From a virus, in the IMG/VR virus record IMGVR_UViG_3300009011_000023, positions 1 to 42,873 of that record: a DNA stretch of 42,873 bases; one strand, given 5' to 3'. The notes beneath the pieces are model-generated. The model was not told where the DNA came from, made no database searches, and saw nothing but the letters and a program-made list of their open reading frames with translations. The position numbers and the translations under genes are program-made. Positions 1 to 6,402 of the stretch are shown here, piece by piece. How positions within the stretch are numbered: the stretch's first letter is position 1; every line of letters starts with the position of its first letter.

Positions 1-582
1 AAATACTTTGCACAGTTAAATACCTATAATCCAGTTTCTAAAGCACGAGTAAGGGAATTAGGGGAATCTAACTATAGTGACTTTGTAGTTAAATTCATCA
101 TGGGAGAGTTTAATGATTTTAAGGAAAAGATTACACATGGATCAATTGCTCCTCGTCAAGAAGCTTTAACTACATTCAATATTTTGTCTGATGCAATTGA
201 TAAAGAGTTTGAAATGAAGAATAAAAAAGATGCTATTCAAACAGCTAGATACCTACTTAAATTTTTCAAGGAACTTTTCTATTCATTCCCTGATGAATTT
301 TTAGGTAACATCTTAGATATAAAAAAAGAAAGCATCATAAATATTCCTTCTATCTTCGCAGGATATGTTACTTTAGCAAAAAGAATGCAACAAGAAGACA
401 TTTCAATAGATGAAATAAACAACATAATCTCGAACATTGATTTCTCAAGAGACAATAAACAATGGCAGAAACTAAAAGTTTTAGATAAAAAAGACATTAA
501 TATAAAAGCTAAAGATAATTTGATATCGTTTTTTGATAAATTAGACTTAACACCCTATAGAGAAAAAGAAGGAGCTAAATAA
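1..582 (+). CDS. 3' end of an upstream phage gene (position of SPbeta yopQ)
   Basis: The reading frame is open from the first base of the window, so this is the C-terminal 193 residues of a longer protein whose start lies outside. An internal ATG at 100 has no ribosome site and is not the start. I see no catalytic motif. The segment is mostly predicted helix and rich in Lys, Glu and Ile. It ends two bases before the repressor gene, so the two are almost certainly co-transcribed and translationally linked. In SPbeta the gene before yopR is yopQ, which is the only basis for that suggestion. Function unknown. Confidence 0.75.
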   Translation, partial: KYFAQLNTYNPVSKARVRELGESNYSDFVVKFIMGEFNDFKEKITHGSIAPRQEALTTFNILSDAIDKEFEMKNKKDAIQTARYLLKFFKELFYSFPDEFLGNILDIKKESIINIPSIFAGYVTLAKRMQQEDISIDEINNIISNIDFSRDNKQWQKLKVLDKKDINIKAKDNLISFFDKLDLTPYREKEGAK

Positions 583-584
583 TA

Positions 585-1595
585 ATGAAGATATCACCAC
601 ATGTACGTTTGTATAATGAAGATGACCTTAAAAAACAGTTCTTGGAGCAATACCCTGAAAGCACACAATACTCTTACGCTTTCGTGTTTGATAAGAGTTT
701 TCCGATGGAAGAGAGACTAGAGAAGGATTTATATAATTTCACAACACAAGAAGTTATCCAAGTGTTAAAGGGAGCTGCTTATTCAACTAAGAACAGTGTG
801 GAATTGGCTTACCGTGTTATAGATTACTACTTAGACTTTGCAACTGGAAAAGGGAAAGTAAACAGTCAATTGAAGGTAACTAATAATATTACTAATGATA
901 TGTTGGATGAGTTTATTAATACTTCTACTAAAACACTGTGGAGTCATAAAGAAGTAGAAGAAATTGTTCATGACTTAGTTAATGCTCAAGATGCTGCTAT
1001 GGTATTAGGTTTTTATGAAGGGATTTCTGGAACTGATTTAGGATACAGCGAGCTTCTAAATTTGAGAAAACAGGATATTGATTACGACAATAATGAATTA
1101 ACCCTTCATAATGATAAAACAGAGGAGATACGAACACTTAAAGTTAGTGACGAACTAATAAGATTGCTGAGATCAGCTTCAATAGAGACGGAATATAGAG
1201 GCAAAAATGGTACTGGCAAAGGAGTTAGAGCTGAATCAGAATTAATTGAGTCTGATTACGTATTTAGAAATGTATTCGCTGGCAGCATAGGCAGCAAACA
1301 TTCTAGTGAGCCATCTAAGCAAGCTCTAGTTACAAGACGATTCGCTTCAATAATGAGTGTTTTTAATTTAGATAATTTCAATGCTAAGAATGTTCGTAAT
1401 AGTGGAATGTTGAAAATGGCTAAGGATTTATATAAGCGTGATGGAGAATTAACAACAGCGCAATTCGAAGAAATAGCACAGCGATACGGAATACAAAAAG
1501 TGAAAATGGGAAATAGCATGGTCTATGCATTTACTCTTTTGAAGAAGTTTATAACTGTTGACAATATCATGAAATATTATCCAGAAGAATTTTAA
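585..1595 (+). CDS. mrpR: MrpR/YopR-like tyrosine-recombinase-fold repressor
   Basis: 336 residues. The second half has the tyrosine-recombinase layout: a box-I-like segment at residues 149-161 (GTDLGYSELLNLR) and a box-II-like segment near 266-274 (NAKNVRNSG). The catalytic set is degraded: the box-I Arg is Gly153 and the box-II His is Lys268, while Arg271 remains. This fits SPbeta MrpR (formerly YopR), known as a recombinase-fold master repressor of lysogeny without cleavage activity that binds repeated operators in the prophage. The start ATG at 585 follows GAAGGAG and is two bases after the preceding stop. The many TTAAATTAATAAATA repeats in this window are its likely operators. An active integrase is less likely because of the lost residues and because the gene starts the early region. 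Family assignment is strong, and the repressor role is inferred. Confidence 0.8.
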   Translation: MKISPHVRLYNEDDLKKQFLEQYPESTQYSYAFVFDKSFPMEERLEKDLYNFTTQEVIQVLKGAAYSTKNSVELAYRVIDYYLDFATGKGKVNSQLKVTNNITNDMLDEFINTSTKTLWSHKEVEEIVHDLVNAQDAAMVLGFYEGISGTDLGYSELLNLRKQDIDYDNNELTLHNDKTEEIRTLKVSDELIRLLRSASIETEYRGKNGTGKGVRAESELIESDYVFRNVFAGSIGSKHSSEPSKQALVTRRFASIMSVFNLDNFNAKNVRNSGMLKMAKDLYKRDGELTTAQFEEIAQRYGIQKVKMGNSMVYAFTLLKKFITVDNIMKYYPEEF

Positions 1596-1700
1596 TTTAT
1601 AGCATAATATACACTTAACATATACAAAAATATACACTAAAATAGATACAATACAAACATTGATCTGTAATGCAAATACAGGTTAATGTATACATAATAC

Positions 1701-1715
1701 TTAAATTAATAAAAA
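1701..1715 (+). repeat. SPbeta-type intergenic repeat copy
   Basis: TTAAATTAATAAAAA, downstream of the repressor gene itself, so possibly a site for feedback control or for a transcript of the non-coding region. Confidence 0.55.
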
Positions 1716-1853
1716 ACATAATCTATATAAGAGTTTCTAAAAATAGCGATATTGTTATATTTGTGTAAAGAAGCCTATATACAAAATACATATTCTTTTC
1801 ACAACTATGATAATATTCGACAAAAATAGACAATGACATGTCGTATATTATGG

Positions 1854-1945
1854 GGTACAATTAGAATTATCAATAGGAAGATTGTACCTAAAAATCCACT
1901 TTAAGTGGGACTGGAAATTACACATAGGCTTAAACTCCCTATGTG
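1854..1945 (+). other. Three consecutive hairpins, possible small RNA or terminator cluster
   Basis: GGTACAAT at 1854-1861 pairs perfectly with 1881-1888. CCACTTTAAGTGG at 1896-1908 is palindromic. CACATAGG at 1921-1928 pairs with 1938-1945. The last ends seven bases from the stop codon of the minus-strand gene. Read on the minus strand, the middle hairpin is followed by ATTTTT, so it could terminate that gene. Read on the plus strand, the cluster could be a small structured RNA. I cannot choose between these. Confidence 0.4.
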
Positions 1946-1952
1946 CGGCATA

Positions 1953-2168
1953 TTAGCGCTCAATCCATTCAAACAATTCGTCAGCATGACATTTTAATAC
2001 TTTAGCTAATTTGACTGCGGTGATAAGTTGGATGCCTTTTCTGCCGTTTATGTAGTCACTAATAGCTTTATGACTGACTCCCGAAAGATCAGATAAGCGC
2101 CTTTGAGTCATGCTTGTTTTGTCTAAATGCTCTTGGATGAGACATCTACCATAATAAATTTCCTTCAT
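1953..2168 (-). CDS. YopS-like Cro/C1-type HTH regulator
   Basis: 71 residues on the minus strand, the only clear minus-strand gene here. Residues 19-45 form a Cro/C1-family helix-turn-helix (TQRRLSDLSGVSHKAISDYI and following NGRKGI), and the rest is the usual short XRE fold ending in ELFEW. It is single-domain, the size of SPbeta YopS, and occupies the same place next to the MrpR-like gene. The ATG at 2166-2168 is preceded on the minus strand by GGAAGG. The upstream inverted repeat at 2192-2221 is a likely binding site. Its divergence from the early genes suggests a switch role with the repressor, which is inferred. Confidence 0.85.
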   Translation of the reverse strand: MKEIYYGRCLIQEHLDKTSMTQRRLSDLSGVSHKAISDYINGRKGIQLITAVKLAKVLKCHADELFEWIER

Positions 2169-2191
2169 CTAGGTGCTTCCTTCCACTTGAA

Positions 2192-2221
2192 TTGCTAAAA
2201 GACGCATTCCTATTTTAGCAA
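2192..2221. promoter_or_regulatory. Perfect inverted repeat, likely operator
   Basis: TTGCTAAAA (2192-2200) and TTTTAGCAA (2213-2221) form a perfect 9-base inverted repeat with a 12-base spacer, in the divergent intergenic region just upstream of the YopS-like gene. The centre-to-centre distance of 21 bases is two helical turns, as for a dimeric HTH repressor. Autoregulation by the YopS-like protein is inferred. Confidence 0.5.
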
Positions 2222-2266
2222 ATATGCCCAGCAAAGGAAAGAATTTTTAAGATTTTCACAATATCG

Positions 2267-2296
2267 TTGGCTTTTATCTCAATTTAAGGGTATAAT
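2267..2296 (+). promoter_or_regulatory. Sigma-A-type promoter
   Basis: TTGGCT at 2267-2272, an 18-base spacer, and a perfect TATAAT at 2291-2296. It reads rightward into the gene at 2392 and is divergent to the YopS-like gene. It lacks the TTAAATTAATAAATA repeat, so it may be controlled differently from the other promoters. Confidence 0.65.
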
Positions 2297-2310
2297 GGAA
2301 ATACAGAAAA

Positions 2311-2349
2311 AGAACACTTGTTCGTAAAGTGGTTCTCTAATACGAACAA
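2311..2349 (+). promoter_or_regulatory. Leader with two overlapping alternative stems or a pseudoknot
   Basis: Lies between the 2267-2296 promoter and the gene at 2392. AGAACACTT (2311-2319) pairs with 2327-2336 (one bulged G), leaving loop GTTCGTA (2320-2326). That loop is exactly complementary to TACGAAC at 2341-2347. The second stem extends to a perfect 9-base repeat, 2318-2326 with 2341-2349. The stems are either mutually exclusive, as in an attenuator, or form an H-type pseudoknot. As DNA it could also be an operator. Confidence 0.45.
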
Positions 2350-2391
2350 CATAGGTAGGATTAAATTTAAAAATAATGAGGGGTAATTAAT

Positions 2392-2619
2392 TTGAAAAAA
2401 CTTGCGACAGGCACAGTAACACTATCAGTAGAAAAAGTTGTAGAAGTAAAAAATGAACGCTCTGCATTTGAAGCTGTATACAATATTTTGAATTCATACA
2501 CTTCAAGAATTGAGAGTTTCAATGTAGTAGATGACGAGGGCAAGGTACATACAATCAAAGTGACAGACTTCGGGGTAGAGTGGGATGAAGTGGAAGACGC
2601 AGAAGAAGATGAGGAGTAA
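2392..2619 (+). CDS. Small acidic early protein, YopT-like
   Basis: 75 residues, TTG start at 2392 preceded by GAGGGG. The body is a short beta-rich domain (FNVVDDEGKVHTIKVTDFGV) with a very acidic tail of Asp and Glu. Size, place immediately after the yopS-type gene and the DDEG...K pattern suggest SPbeta YopT, of unknown function. Followed by a hairpin and a terminator, so it may be a one-gene transcript from the 2267 promoter. Confidence 0.7.
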   Translation: MKKLATGTVTLSVEKVVEVKNERSAFEAVYNILNSYTSRIESFNVVDDEGKVHTIKVTDFGVEWDEVEDAEEDEE

Positions 2620-2699
2620 GATCACTGCCCCAACAGTGAACTCCCCCATCCGCATGTTAAACCCAAACTAGTTCTTTTCTAGCTATGTAGTGATACTTT

Positions 2700-2728
2700 T
2701 TAAGCCGAATATTGCACATTTGGCTTAA
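2700..2728 (+). other. Intergenic hairpin
   Basis: TTAAGCCGAA (2700-2709) pairs with TTTGGCTTAA (2719-2728) over 10 base pairs with one G-U, loop of 9. There is no T-run after it, so it is not a standard terminator. Together with the downstream terminator it gives the 285-base gap 2620-2904 two RNA structures and no gene. Confidence 0.45.
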
Positions 2729-2792
2729 TTCAATGATAACATTATCGACTAGAAATTTCTACAACTATGTTTCTTCTTAACACTAATGCAAC

Positions 2793-2822
2793 AAAAACCA
2801 CTTCAAAAGTAGTGGTTTTTTT
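2793..2822 (+). terminator. Rho-independent terminator
   Basis: AAAAACCACT (2793-2802) pairs with AGTGGTTTTT (2811-2820), loop of 8, running into a T-stretch to 2822. It ends transcription from the promoter at 2267. Confidence 0.75.
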
Positions 2823-2904
2823 AAACTTAAATTATGTATCTTTTTACCTATTAATATTGTATAATGTTGGAGTGTTATAAAAATTATGGAAAAAGGTGAA
2901 TTGG

Positions 2905-3093
2905 ATGAGGATATATGGGCTTTATGCCGAACAATTAGAGCAAGAGATAGTTGAGTATGCTTTAGTTAAGATGGAGATATCCAATGGGGAAGATAAGAGT
3001 GCTAGAAAGGCGTTGAAAATAATAGAGAATTATCACAAGTTACTCAGAGATGCGGATAAAGTAAAAGAAAAACATGGGCGTGTAAGGTGGTAA
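2905..3093 (+). CDS. Small helical protein of unknown function
   Basis: 62 residues. The ATG at 2905 is preferred over a GTG at 2896 because AAAGGTG (2892-2898) is the ribosome site and would overlap the GTG. The product is almost entirely helical and charged (EQEIVEYALVKMEI, KALKIIENYHKLL), with no recognised domain. A TATAAT at 2860-2865 may drive it, but no matching -35 box is evident. Confidence 0.65.
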   Translation: MRIYGLYAEQLEQEIVEYALVKMEISNGEDKSARKALKIIENYHKLLRDADKVKEKHGRVRW

Positions 3094-3175
3094 TTAATAA
3101 TAACAAGCTGCTACGGCAAGGAGTTAAAGCTCTTTGCTAGTACATATTTTAACTTTTTGAAAATTTTATAAAAAT

Positions 3176-3188
3176 AAATTAATAAATG
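3176..3188 (+). repeat. SPbeta-type intergenic repeat copy
   Basis: AAATTAATAAATG, ending two bases before the -35 box of the promoter at 3191-3219, so a bound repressor would cover the promoter. Confidence 0.65.
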
Positions 3189-3190
3189 TG

Positions 3191-3219
3191 TTGACTCTTA
3201 TAAAATAGGATGCTATTAT
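3191..3219 (+). promoter_or_regulatory. Strong sigma-A promoter beside a repeat
   Basis: TTGACT (3191-3196), 17-base spacer ending in TGC, and TATTAT (3214-3219). The TGn before the -10 makes it an extended -10 promoter. It reads into the gene at 3267. The adjacent upstream repeat suggests repression in the lysogen. Confidence 0.75.
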
Positions 3220-3266
3220 GATAATAAGAAATACGAAATAAACAAAAGCAAGATGGTGATAAGAAT

Positions 3267-3452
3267 ATGGATCAAATTTTAGCAACAGAGAGAATACATA
3301 GAGCAAAAGCAGAACTAGATAAAGCATTACGATTAATTGAAGAAGGACAGCTTAGGGATTCAATTAAACATCTAGACTTCTCGAAAGACAGTACGATTGC
3401 AGCGATTCATTTGACACAAGCTGAGATCAGCGAACTTGAAGGAGGTGAATAA
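3267..3452 (+). CDS. Small helical protein of unknown function
   Basis: 61 residues, ATG at 3267. It is predicted to be helical throughout, with heptad-like spacing in the first half (HRAKAELDKALRLIEEGQL), consistent with a small helical bundle. First gene behind the 3191 promoter. Its last codons contain the ribosome site (GGAGGTGA) of the 22-codon gene that follows. Confidence 0.7.
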   Translation: MDQILATERIHRAKAELDKALRLIEEGQLRDSIKHLDFSKDSTIAAIHLTQAEISELEGGE

Positions 3453-3453
3453 T

Positions 3454-3522
3454 ATGTATACATTCCCAATGGCAGAACTAGCTATTTATTTTGAAGAGCT
3501 AGAAGAAAAAGGTTCTAAATAA
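3454..3522 (+). CDS. 22-residue micropeptide gene
   Basis: Reads MYTFPMAELAIYFEELEEKG and two more residues. The ATG at 3454 lies 7 bases after a full GGAGG, as good a ribosome site as any here, and overlaps nothing. The centre could form an amphipathic helix. The stop codon abuts the repeat copy at 3523. It could be a real micropeptide or a translated leader. Confidence 0.55.
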   Translation: MYTFPMAELAIYFEELEEKGSK

Positions 3523-3537
3523 TTAAATTAATAAATA
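3523..3537 (+). repeat. SPbeta-type intergenic repeat copy
   Basis: Exact TTAAATTAATAAATA immediately after the stop of the 22-codon gene. A TAGAAT box at 3549-3554 follows, so this copy may overlap a weak promoter for the DUF3603-like gene. Confidence 0.65.
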
Positions 3538-3578
3538 TAATAACTACATAGAATGAACTTGAAGCTAACAAACTTCCT

Positions 3579-3621
3579 ATCTACTTGTTACTTAGTGACG
3601 AAGCCTTTGTAGCAAGTAGAT
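3579..3621 (+). other. Strong 13-bp hairpin in a leader
   Basis: ATCTACTTGTTAC (3579-3591) pairs with GTAGCAAGTAGAT (3609-3621) over 13 base pairs with one G-U, loop of 17. No T-run follows, and the next ribosome site is about 20 bases downstream. It sits between the 3523 repeat and the gene at 3656, so it is a leader structure rather than a terminator. Confidence 0.6.
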
Positions 3622-3655
3622 GCACTAAAAATGATAATGAGGGAGATGAGAAAGG

Positions 3656-4408
3656 ATGAGTAATCAAAGCTATCTTAATCAAGTAGAAGTTAACTGGACT
3701 GTAAATGAAAAGAATGGATATAACGTTCCTCACTTTGTTGAGTGGATGGAAGATGAGAAATTGATACTGTACACAGTCTTACCAGTTGTAAAGGTGACAA
3801 ATGAACTTTTCAATCACATTGAAAACACATTAGAACACATTCCAGAAGAATTGTTAAAGGATATCGAAGATAAGGCTAAAGTGAAAACCGGATACTTTTC
3901 TTCTACTGAAAAATATGCATTCGTCATTACGAACGGAAATGTAGCACTAGCAGTTAGTACAAACGGCTTAAAAATTCCAATGAAAAAGAGTCGTTTGAGT
4001 CTACAGGATGAAAATTTAGTCCAGTTTAAAACAAGATCACTGGAAGCTAAAGAATATGAATTTAAAAAGAAGCAGCACATTTACAACTATTTATCATTAG
4101 AACCTTCTGTCATGGCAGGATTAACAAGAAAAGAAAGACATAAGAAACAGGTTCTATTCCAAGCATTAGATGATTTGAAGTATGTAGCTGTAAAGAATGT
4201 AGATAAATTAAAATACTTATATGGTGAATGGAGTAACACTCCTTTAAATCAAAAGAAGCAATATACATATGACGGTTTACTTAATAAGATAGGTGAAGAA
4301 ATGAAAGCCGGTTGGACTAAAAATCATGAAAATGTAGCTGAATTTTTAGTTAAACACGATGAATATTTAAGCGAATTGTATCATGCATACGATAAAAGAA
4401 TTAAATAA
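3656..4408 (+). CDS. DUF3603-family protein
   Basis: 250 residues, ATG at 3656 after GGGAG. The pattern of an N-terminal beta domain (NWTVNEKNGYNVPHFVEWM), a middle PMKKSRL segment and a C-terminal helical part with GLTRKERHKKQVLFQALDDL is what I recall of DUF3603, a family found in Bacillus chromosomes and of unknown function. No catalytic motif is visible. A full-length host-type gene at the head of this cluster suggests capture from a Bacillus genome. Family call by pattern memory only. Confidence 0.65.
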   Translation: MSNQSYLNQVEVNWTVNEKNGYNVPHFVEWMEDEKLILYTVLPVVKVTNELFNHIENTLEHIPEELLKDIEDKAKVKTGYFSSTEKYAFVITNGNVALAVSTNGLKIPMKKSRLSLQDENLVQFKTRSLEAKEYEFKKKQHIYNYLSLEPSVMAGLTRKERHKKQVLFQALDDLKYVAVKNVDKLKYLYGEWSNTPLNQKKQYTYDGLLNKIGEEMKAGWTKNHENVAEFLVKHDEYLSELYHAYDKRIK

Positions 4409-4445
4409 ATTTGCTCTTTTACAGAGAGTTGAAGGAGAGGGAAAT

Positions 4446-4895
4446 TTGGAAAAAATAATCATCTACACAGACGGAGGATGTCGAAATAATCAAAATGATA
4501 ACAATATTGGAGGCTATGGTGCTGTCTTTCAATACAAAGGTAAAACTAAAGAGATTTACGGTGGGGAAAGAAACACAACAAATAACAAAATGGAACTAAC
4601 AGCAGCTATCAAAGCTCTGGAAATTATAAAAACAACTAATGTTCCAATTGAAGTTCATGCTGATAGTGCTTATGTAGTAAACGGTATGAATCAATGGATT
4701 CACAATTGGATTAAAAAAGGATGGCGCACAGCAAGTAAGAAACCTGTTGAAAACAAAGACTTATGGATGACATTGAATGATTTGGCAAGTAAACAACAAG
4801 AAATTAATTTTATTAAAACTAAGGCTCATGTGGGCATTGAATTAAATGAAATTGCTGATCAGTTGGCTAATAAAGGAATGGACGAATTAGATTAA
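4446..4895 (+). CDS. rnhA: Ribonuclease HI
   Basis: 149 residues. The TTG at 4446 is chosen over an upstream ATG at 4383, because GGAGAGG lies just before it and the RNase H fold begins there. The four catalytic carboxylates are present: Asp9 (YTDGG), Glu50 (NNKMELTAA), Asp73 (HADSAY), Asp138 (NEIADQLA), with His128 in KAHVG. The basic handle region (WIKKGW) is also present. It degrades RNA in RNA-DNA hybrids, so it could remove primers or R-loops during phage replication and return ribonucleotides to the pool. Length is typical for a bacterial type 1 enzyme. Confidence 0.93.
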   Translation: MEKIIIYTDGGCRNNQNDNNIGGYGAVFQYKGKTKEIYGGERNTTNNKMELTAAIKALEIIKTTNVPIEVHADSAYVVNGMNQWIHNWIKKGWRTASKKPVENKDLWMTLNDLASKQQEINFIKTKAHVGIELNEIADQLANKGMDELD

Positions 4896-4909
4896 AAGGA
4901 GCGTATAGA

Positions 4910-5104
4910 ATGAAAAAGAAGAAAACAATTGAAGATTTATATGATATTGTTCAAAATGAAGGACTAGGATATGCGGTATCGGATTACGTAAATGCAGATA
5001 CAATTGAAGACGATGAGATGAGAAAGCTGTGGGAAAATGCATCTGAAGCTTTAAAGAAAGTCGAAGATGCACTTGATAAATGGGAAGAGGAGAATGAACA
5101 ATGA
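4910..5104 (+). CDS. Small acidic protein of unknown function
   Basis: 64 residues, ATG at 4910 after AAAGGAG. Acidic and helical, ending in KVEDALDKWEEENEQ. No known domain. The stop overlaps the next start (ATGA at 5101-5104), indicating coupled translation. Confidence 0.75.
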   Translation: MKKKKTIEDLYDIVQNEGLGYAVSDYVNADTIEDDEMRKLWENASEALKKVEDALDKWEEENEQ

Positions 5105-5394
5105 TTAAAGTTATTGAGACGAATATAAGTATGGATGATGGAGGAATCTTAAGAGATCATCAGTCAAGAGTTATAGAGTTTGAAGATTGGGAAGATGTGA
5201 TTGATGAGTTTAAAAGTGAAGTCTCAGTTGAAAGAAAAGATGCTCTAGGAAACTTACATGGGCGCACAATACCTCTTAATTCAATGGTTGCTGATTTGAA
5301 ATATGATGATTTTCATCTGAGCTGTAACATTATTAAAGATACCGGAGAAGGATTTTTAATTAAAAGTAAGAAGTTCATGTATCTGATTAAATAA
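5101..5394 (+). CDS. Small beta-rich protein of unknown function
   Basis: 97 residues, start overlapping the preceding stop. Alternating hydrophobic pattern suggests a mostly beta fold. The middle contains DALGNLHGRTIPLN. No catalytic motif or membrane segment. Confidence 0.75.
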   Translation: MIKVIETNISMDDGGILRDHQSRVIEFEDWEDVIDEFKSEVSVERKDALGNLHGRTIPLNSMVADLKYDDFHLSCNIIKDTGEGFLIKSKKFMYLIK

Positions 5395-5428
5395 AATATA
5401 GGTTTCGTAGAATTTTGGAGGTGAGTTA

Positions 5429-5833
5429 ATGGAAGAACTAAAAGTATTCAAGGAATATAGAGAGTGCTGTGGAGAAGAGATGTCTCATGAAGATAAAATG
5501 AAATTACAGAACTACGCTGAAATTTATGAGCACTATCCAAAAGTAGCGTTAAAAGCAGATGTACTTGGCTTTAATCTAAAAGAAATAGATGCCTTAATTA
5601 AAAAAGCATATCAGAATCTTCAAGCGATTATTAATTATAAATATCTACATCAAGAAGTTAGCAGCGTAGAAATTTGTTTGAAAATGATTATGACTCGATT
5701 AGGTGACAATAAAGAGAGGTTTTATAAGTATTTAAATGAGACAAAGTTCAACTTGAATCATGAGAACTTTGAAAAGTACAGCAAAGTAGTGGGAAAACAG
5801 AATGTCTTTACTTTGTGGGCATTAACAGTATAG
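5429..5833 (+). CDS. Helical protein of unknown function
   Basis: 134 residues, ATG at 5429 with GGAGGTGAG eight bases upstream. Predicted all-helical. Two Cys near the N-terminus (ECCGEE) have no partner motif, so metal binding is unlikely. No recognised family. Confidence 0.75.
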   Translation: MEELKVFKEYRECCGEEMSHEDKMKLQNYAEIYEHYPKVALKADVLGFNLKEIDALIKKAYQNLQAIINYKYLHQEVSSVEICLKMIMTRLGDNKERFYKYLNETKFNLNHENFEKYSKVVGKQNVFTLWALTV

Positions 5834-5850
5834 AAAGAGGATGATTTAAC

Positions 5851-6000
5851 ATGACAAGTCCAGAACAAACACTTATTAACGTAAATAGATATGTATTAGC
5901 ATTAACAGGATATGTGAAAGATGAGAAAATTATCAATAAGCTTTATGATGTGTCAGGTGAAATCATGGATCATTTGAATAAAAATAAAGCAAATAAATGA
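5851..6000 (+). CDS. 49-residue protein of unknown function
   Basis: ATG at 5851 preceded by AAAGAGG, 49 codons to TGA at 5998. Helical with a lysine-rich tail (MDHLNKNKANK). The stop overlaps the ribosome site of the next gene, so the small genes at 5429-6401 form one translational chain. Confidence 0.65.
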   Translation: MTSPEQTLINVNRYVLALTGYVKDEKIINKLYDVSGEIMDHLNKNKANK

Positions 6001-6009
6001 GGTGATACA

Positions 6010-6183
6010 GTGAGTGTCTCAAAAGATGAGCTATCTAATAGGGTAAAGGAAGCTTATTTTGAAATGGTTCATCACAGTGGTTTTCCTGAGAAAGATGTGA
6101 TTAATATCATTAAAGGTCAGCTAATGATGGATGGAGTAGGTATTGAGATAATTAAAGAATTAGTTAAAGACTTAGGTAAGTGA
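6010..6183 (+). CDS. 57-residue protein of unknown function
   Basis: GTG at 6010 with GAGGTG 5 bases upstream, 57 codons. Contains EMVHHSGFPEKDVINIIKG and a second helix GIEIIKELVKDLGK, resembling a small helical-pair fold. Unrecognised. Confidence 0.65.
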   Translation: MSVSKDELSNRVKEAYFEMVHHSGFPEKDVINIIKGQLMMDGVGIEIIKELVKDLGK

Positions 6184-6191
6184 GGTAAGGA

Positions 6192-6401
6192 ATGCATAAG
6201 ATTACATGTGGTAGATGTGCAAGGGTAAAGTATAAGTTTGGATTAGAGAAGAGGAAAGAGTTAGCTTTAGGATTAAAAGAAGGAATTAATGAATGTGGGT
6301 GTGGTAGAGTGTTAGTTATTGAGGGTGGAAGATATAGCTTAGATAAGAGTAGTAAGTGGTTAGAAGATAAGCAAATTAATAAAGTGCGAGGGAGAGGGTA
6401 A
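6192..6401 (+). CDS. Small zinc-ribbon-like protein
   Basis: 69 residues, ATG at 6192 after GAGGTAAGG. A CGRC pair at residues 6-9 and a CGCG pair near 36-39 could form a four-Cys zinc site, and the rest is basic. Such small zinc proteins in phages often bind nucleic acid, but nothing more specific is visible. Confidence 0.7.
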   Translation: MHKITCGRCARVKYKFGLEKRKELALGLKEGINECGCGRVLVIEGGRYSLDKSSKWLEDKQINKVRGRG

Positions 6402-6402
6402 A

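Larger units (their letters stand above)
1596..1952. other. 357-base non-coding region between repressor and YopS-like gene
   Basis: No convincing gene. It begins with AT-rich sequence holding two copies of AATATACACT (near 1609 and 1630), then a copy of the common repeat at 1701-1715. An imperfect inverted repeat pairs 1812-1822 with 1839-1849 (10 of 11 positions), and three hairpins follow at 1854-1945, described separately. A TATATT box at 1844-1849 lies just before the first hairpin, but no good -35 box sits 16-18 bases upstream. Confidence 0.6.

Noticed and set aside
4383-4445. Longer RNase HI from ATG 4383
   Set aside because: It overlaps the preceding gene, lacks a ribosome site, and the fold begins at TTG 4446.
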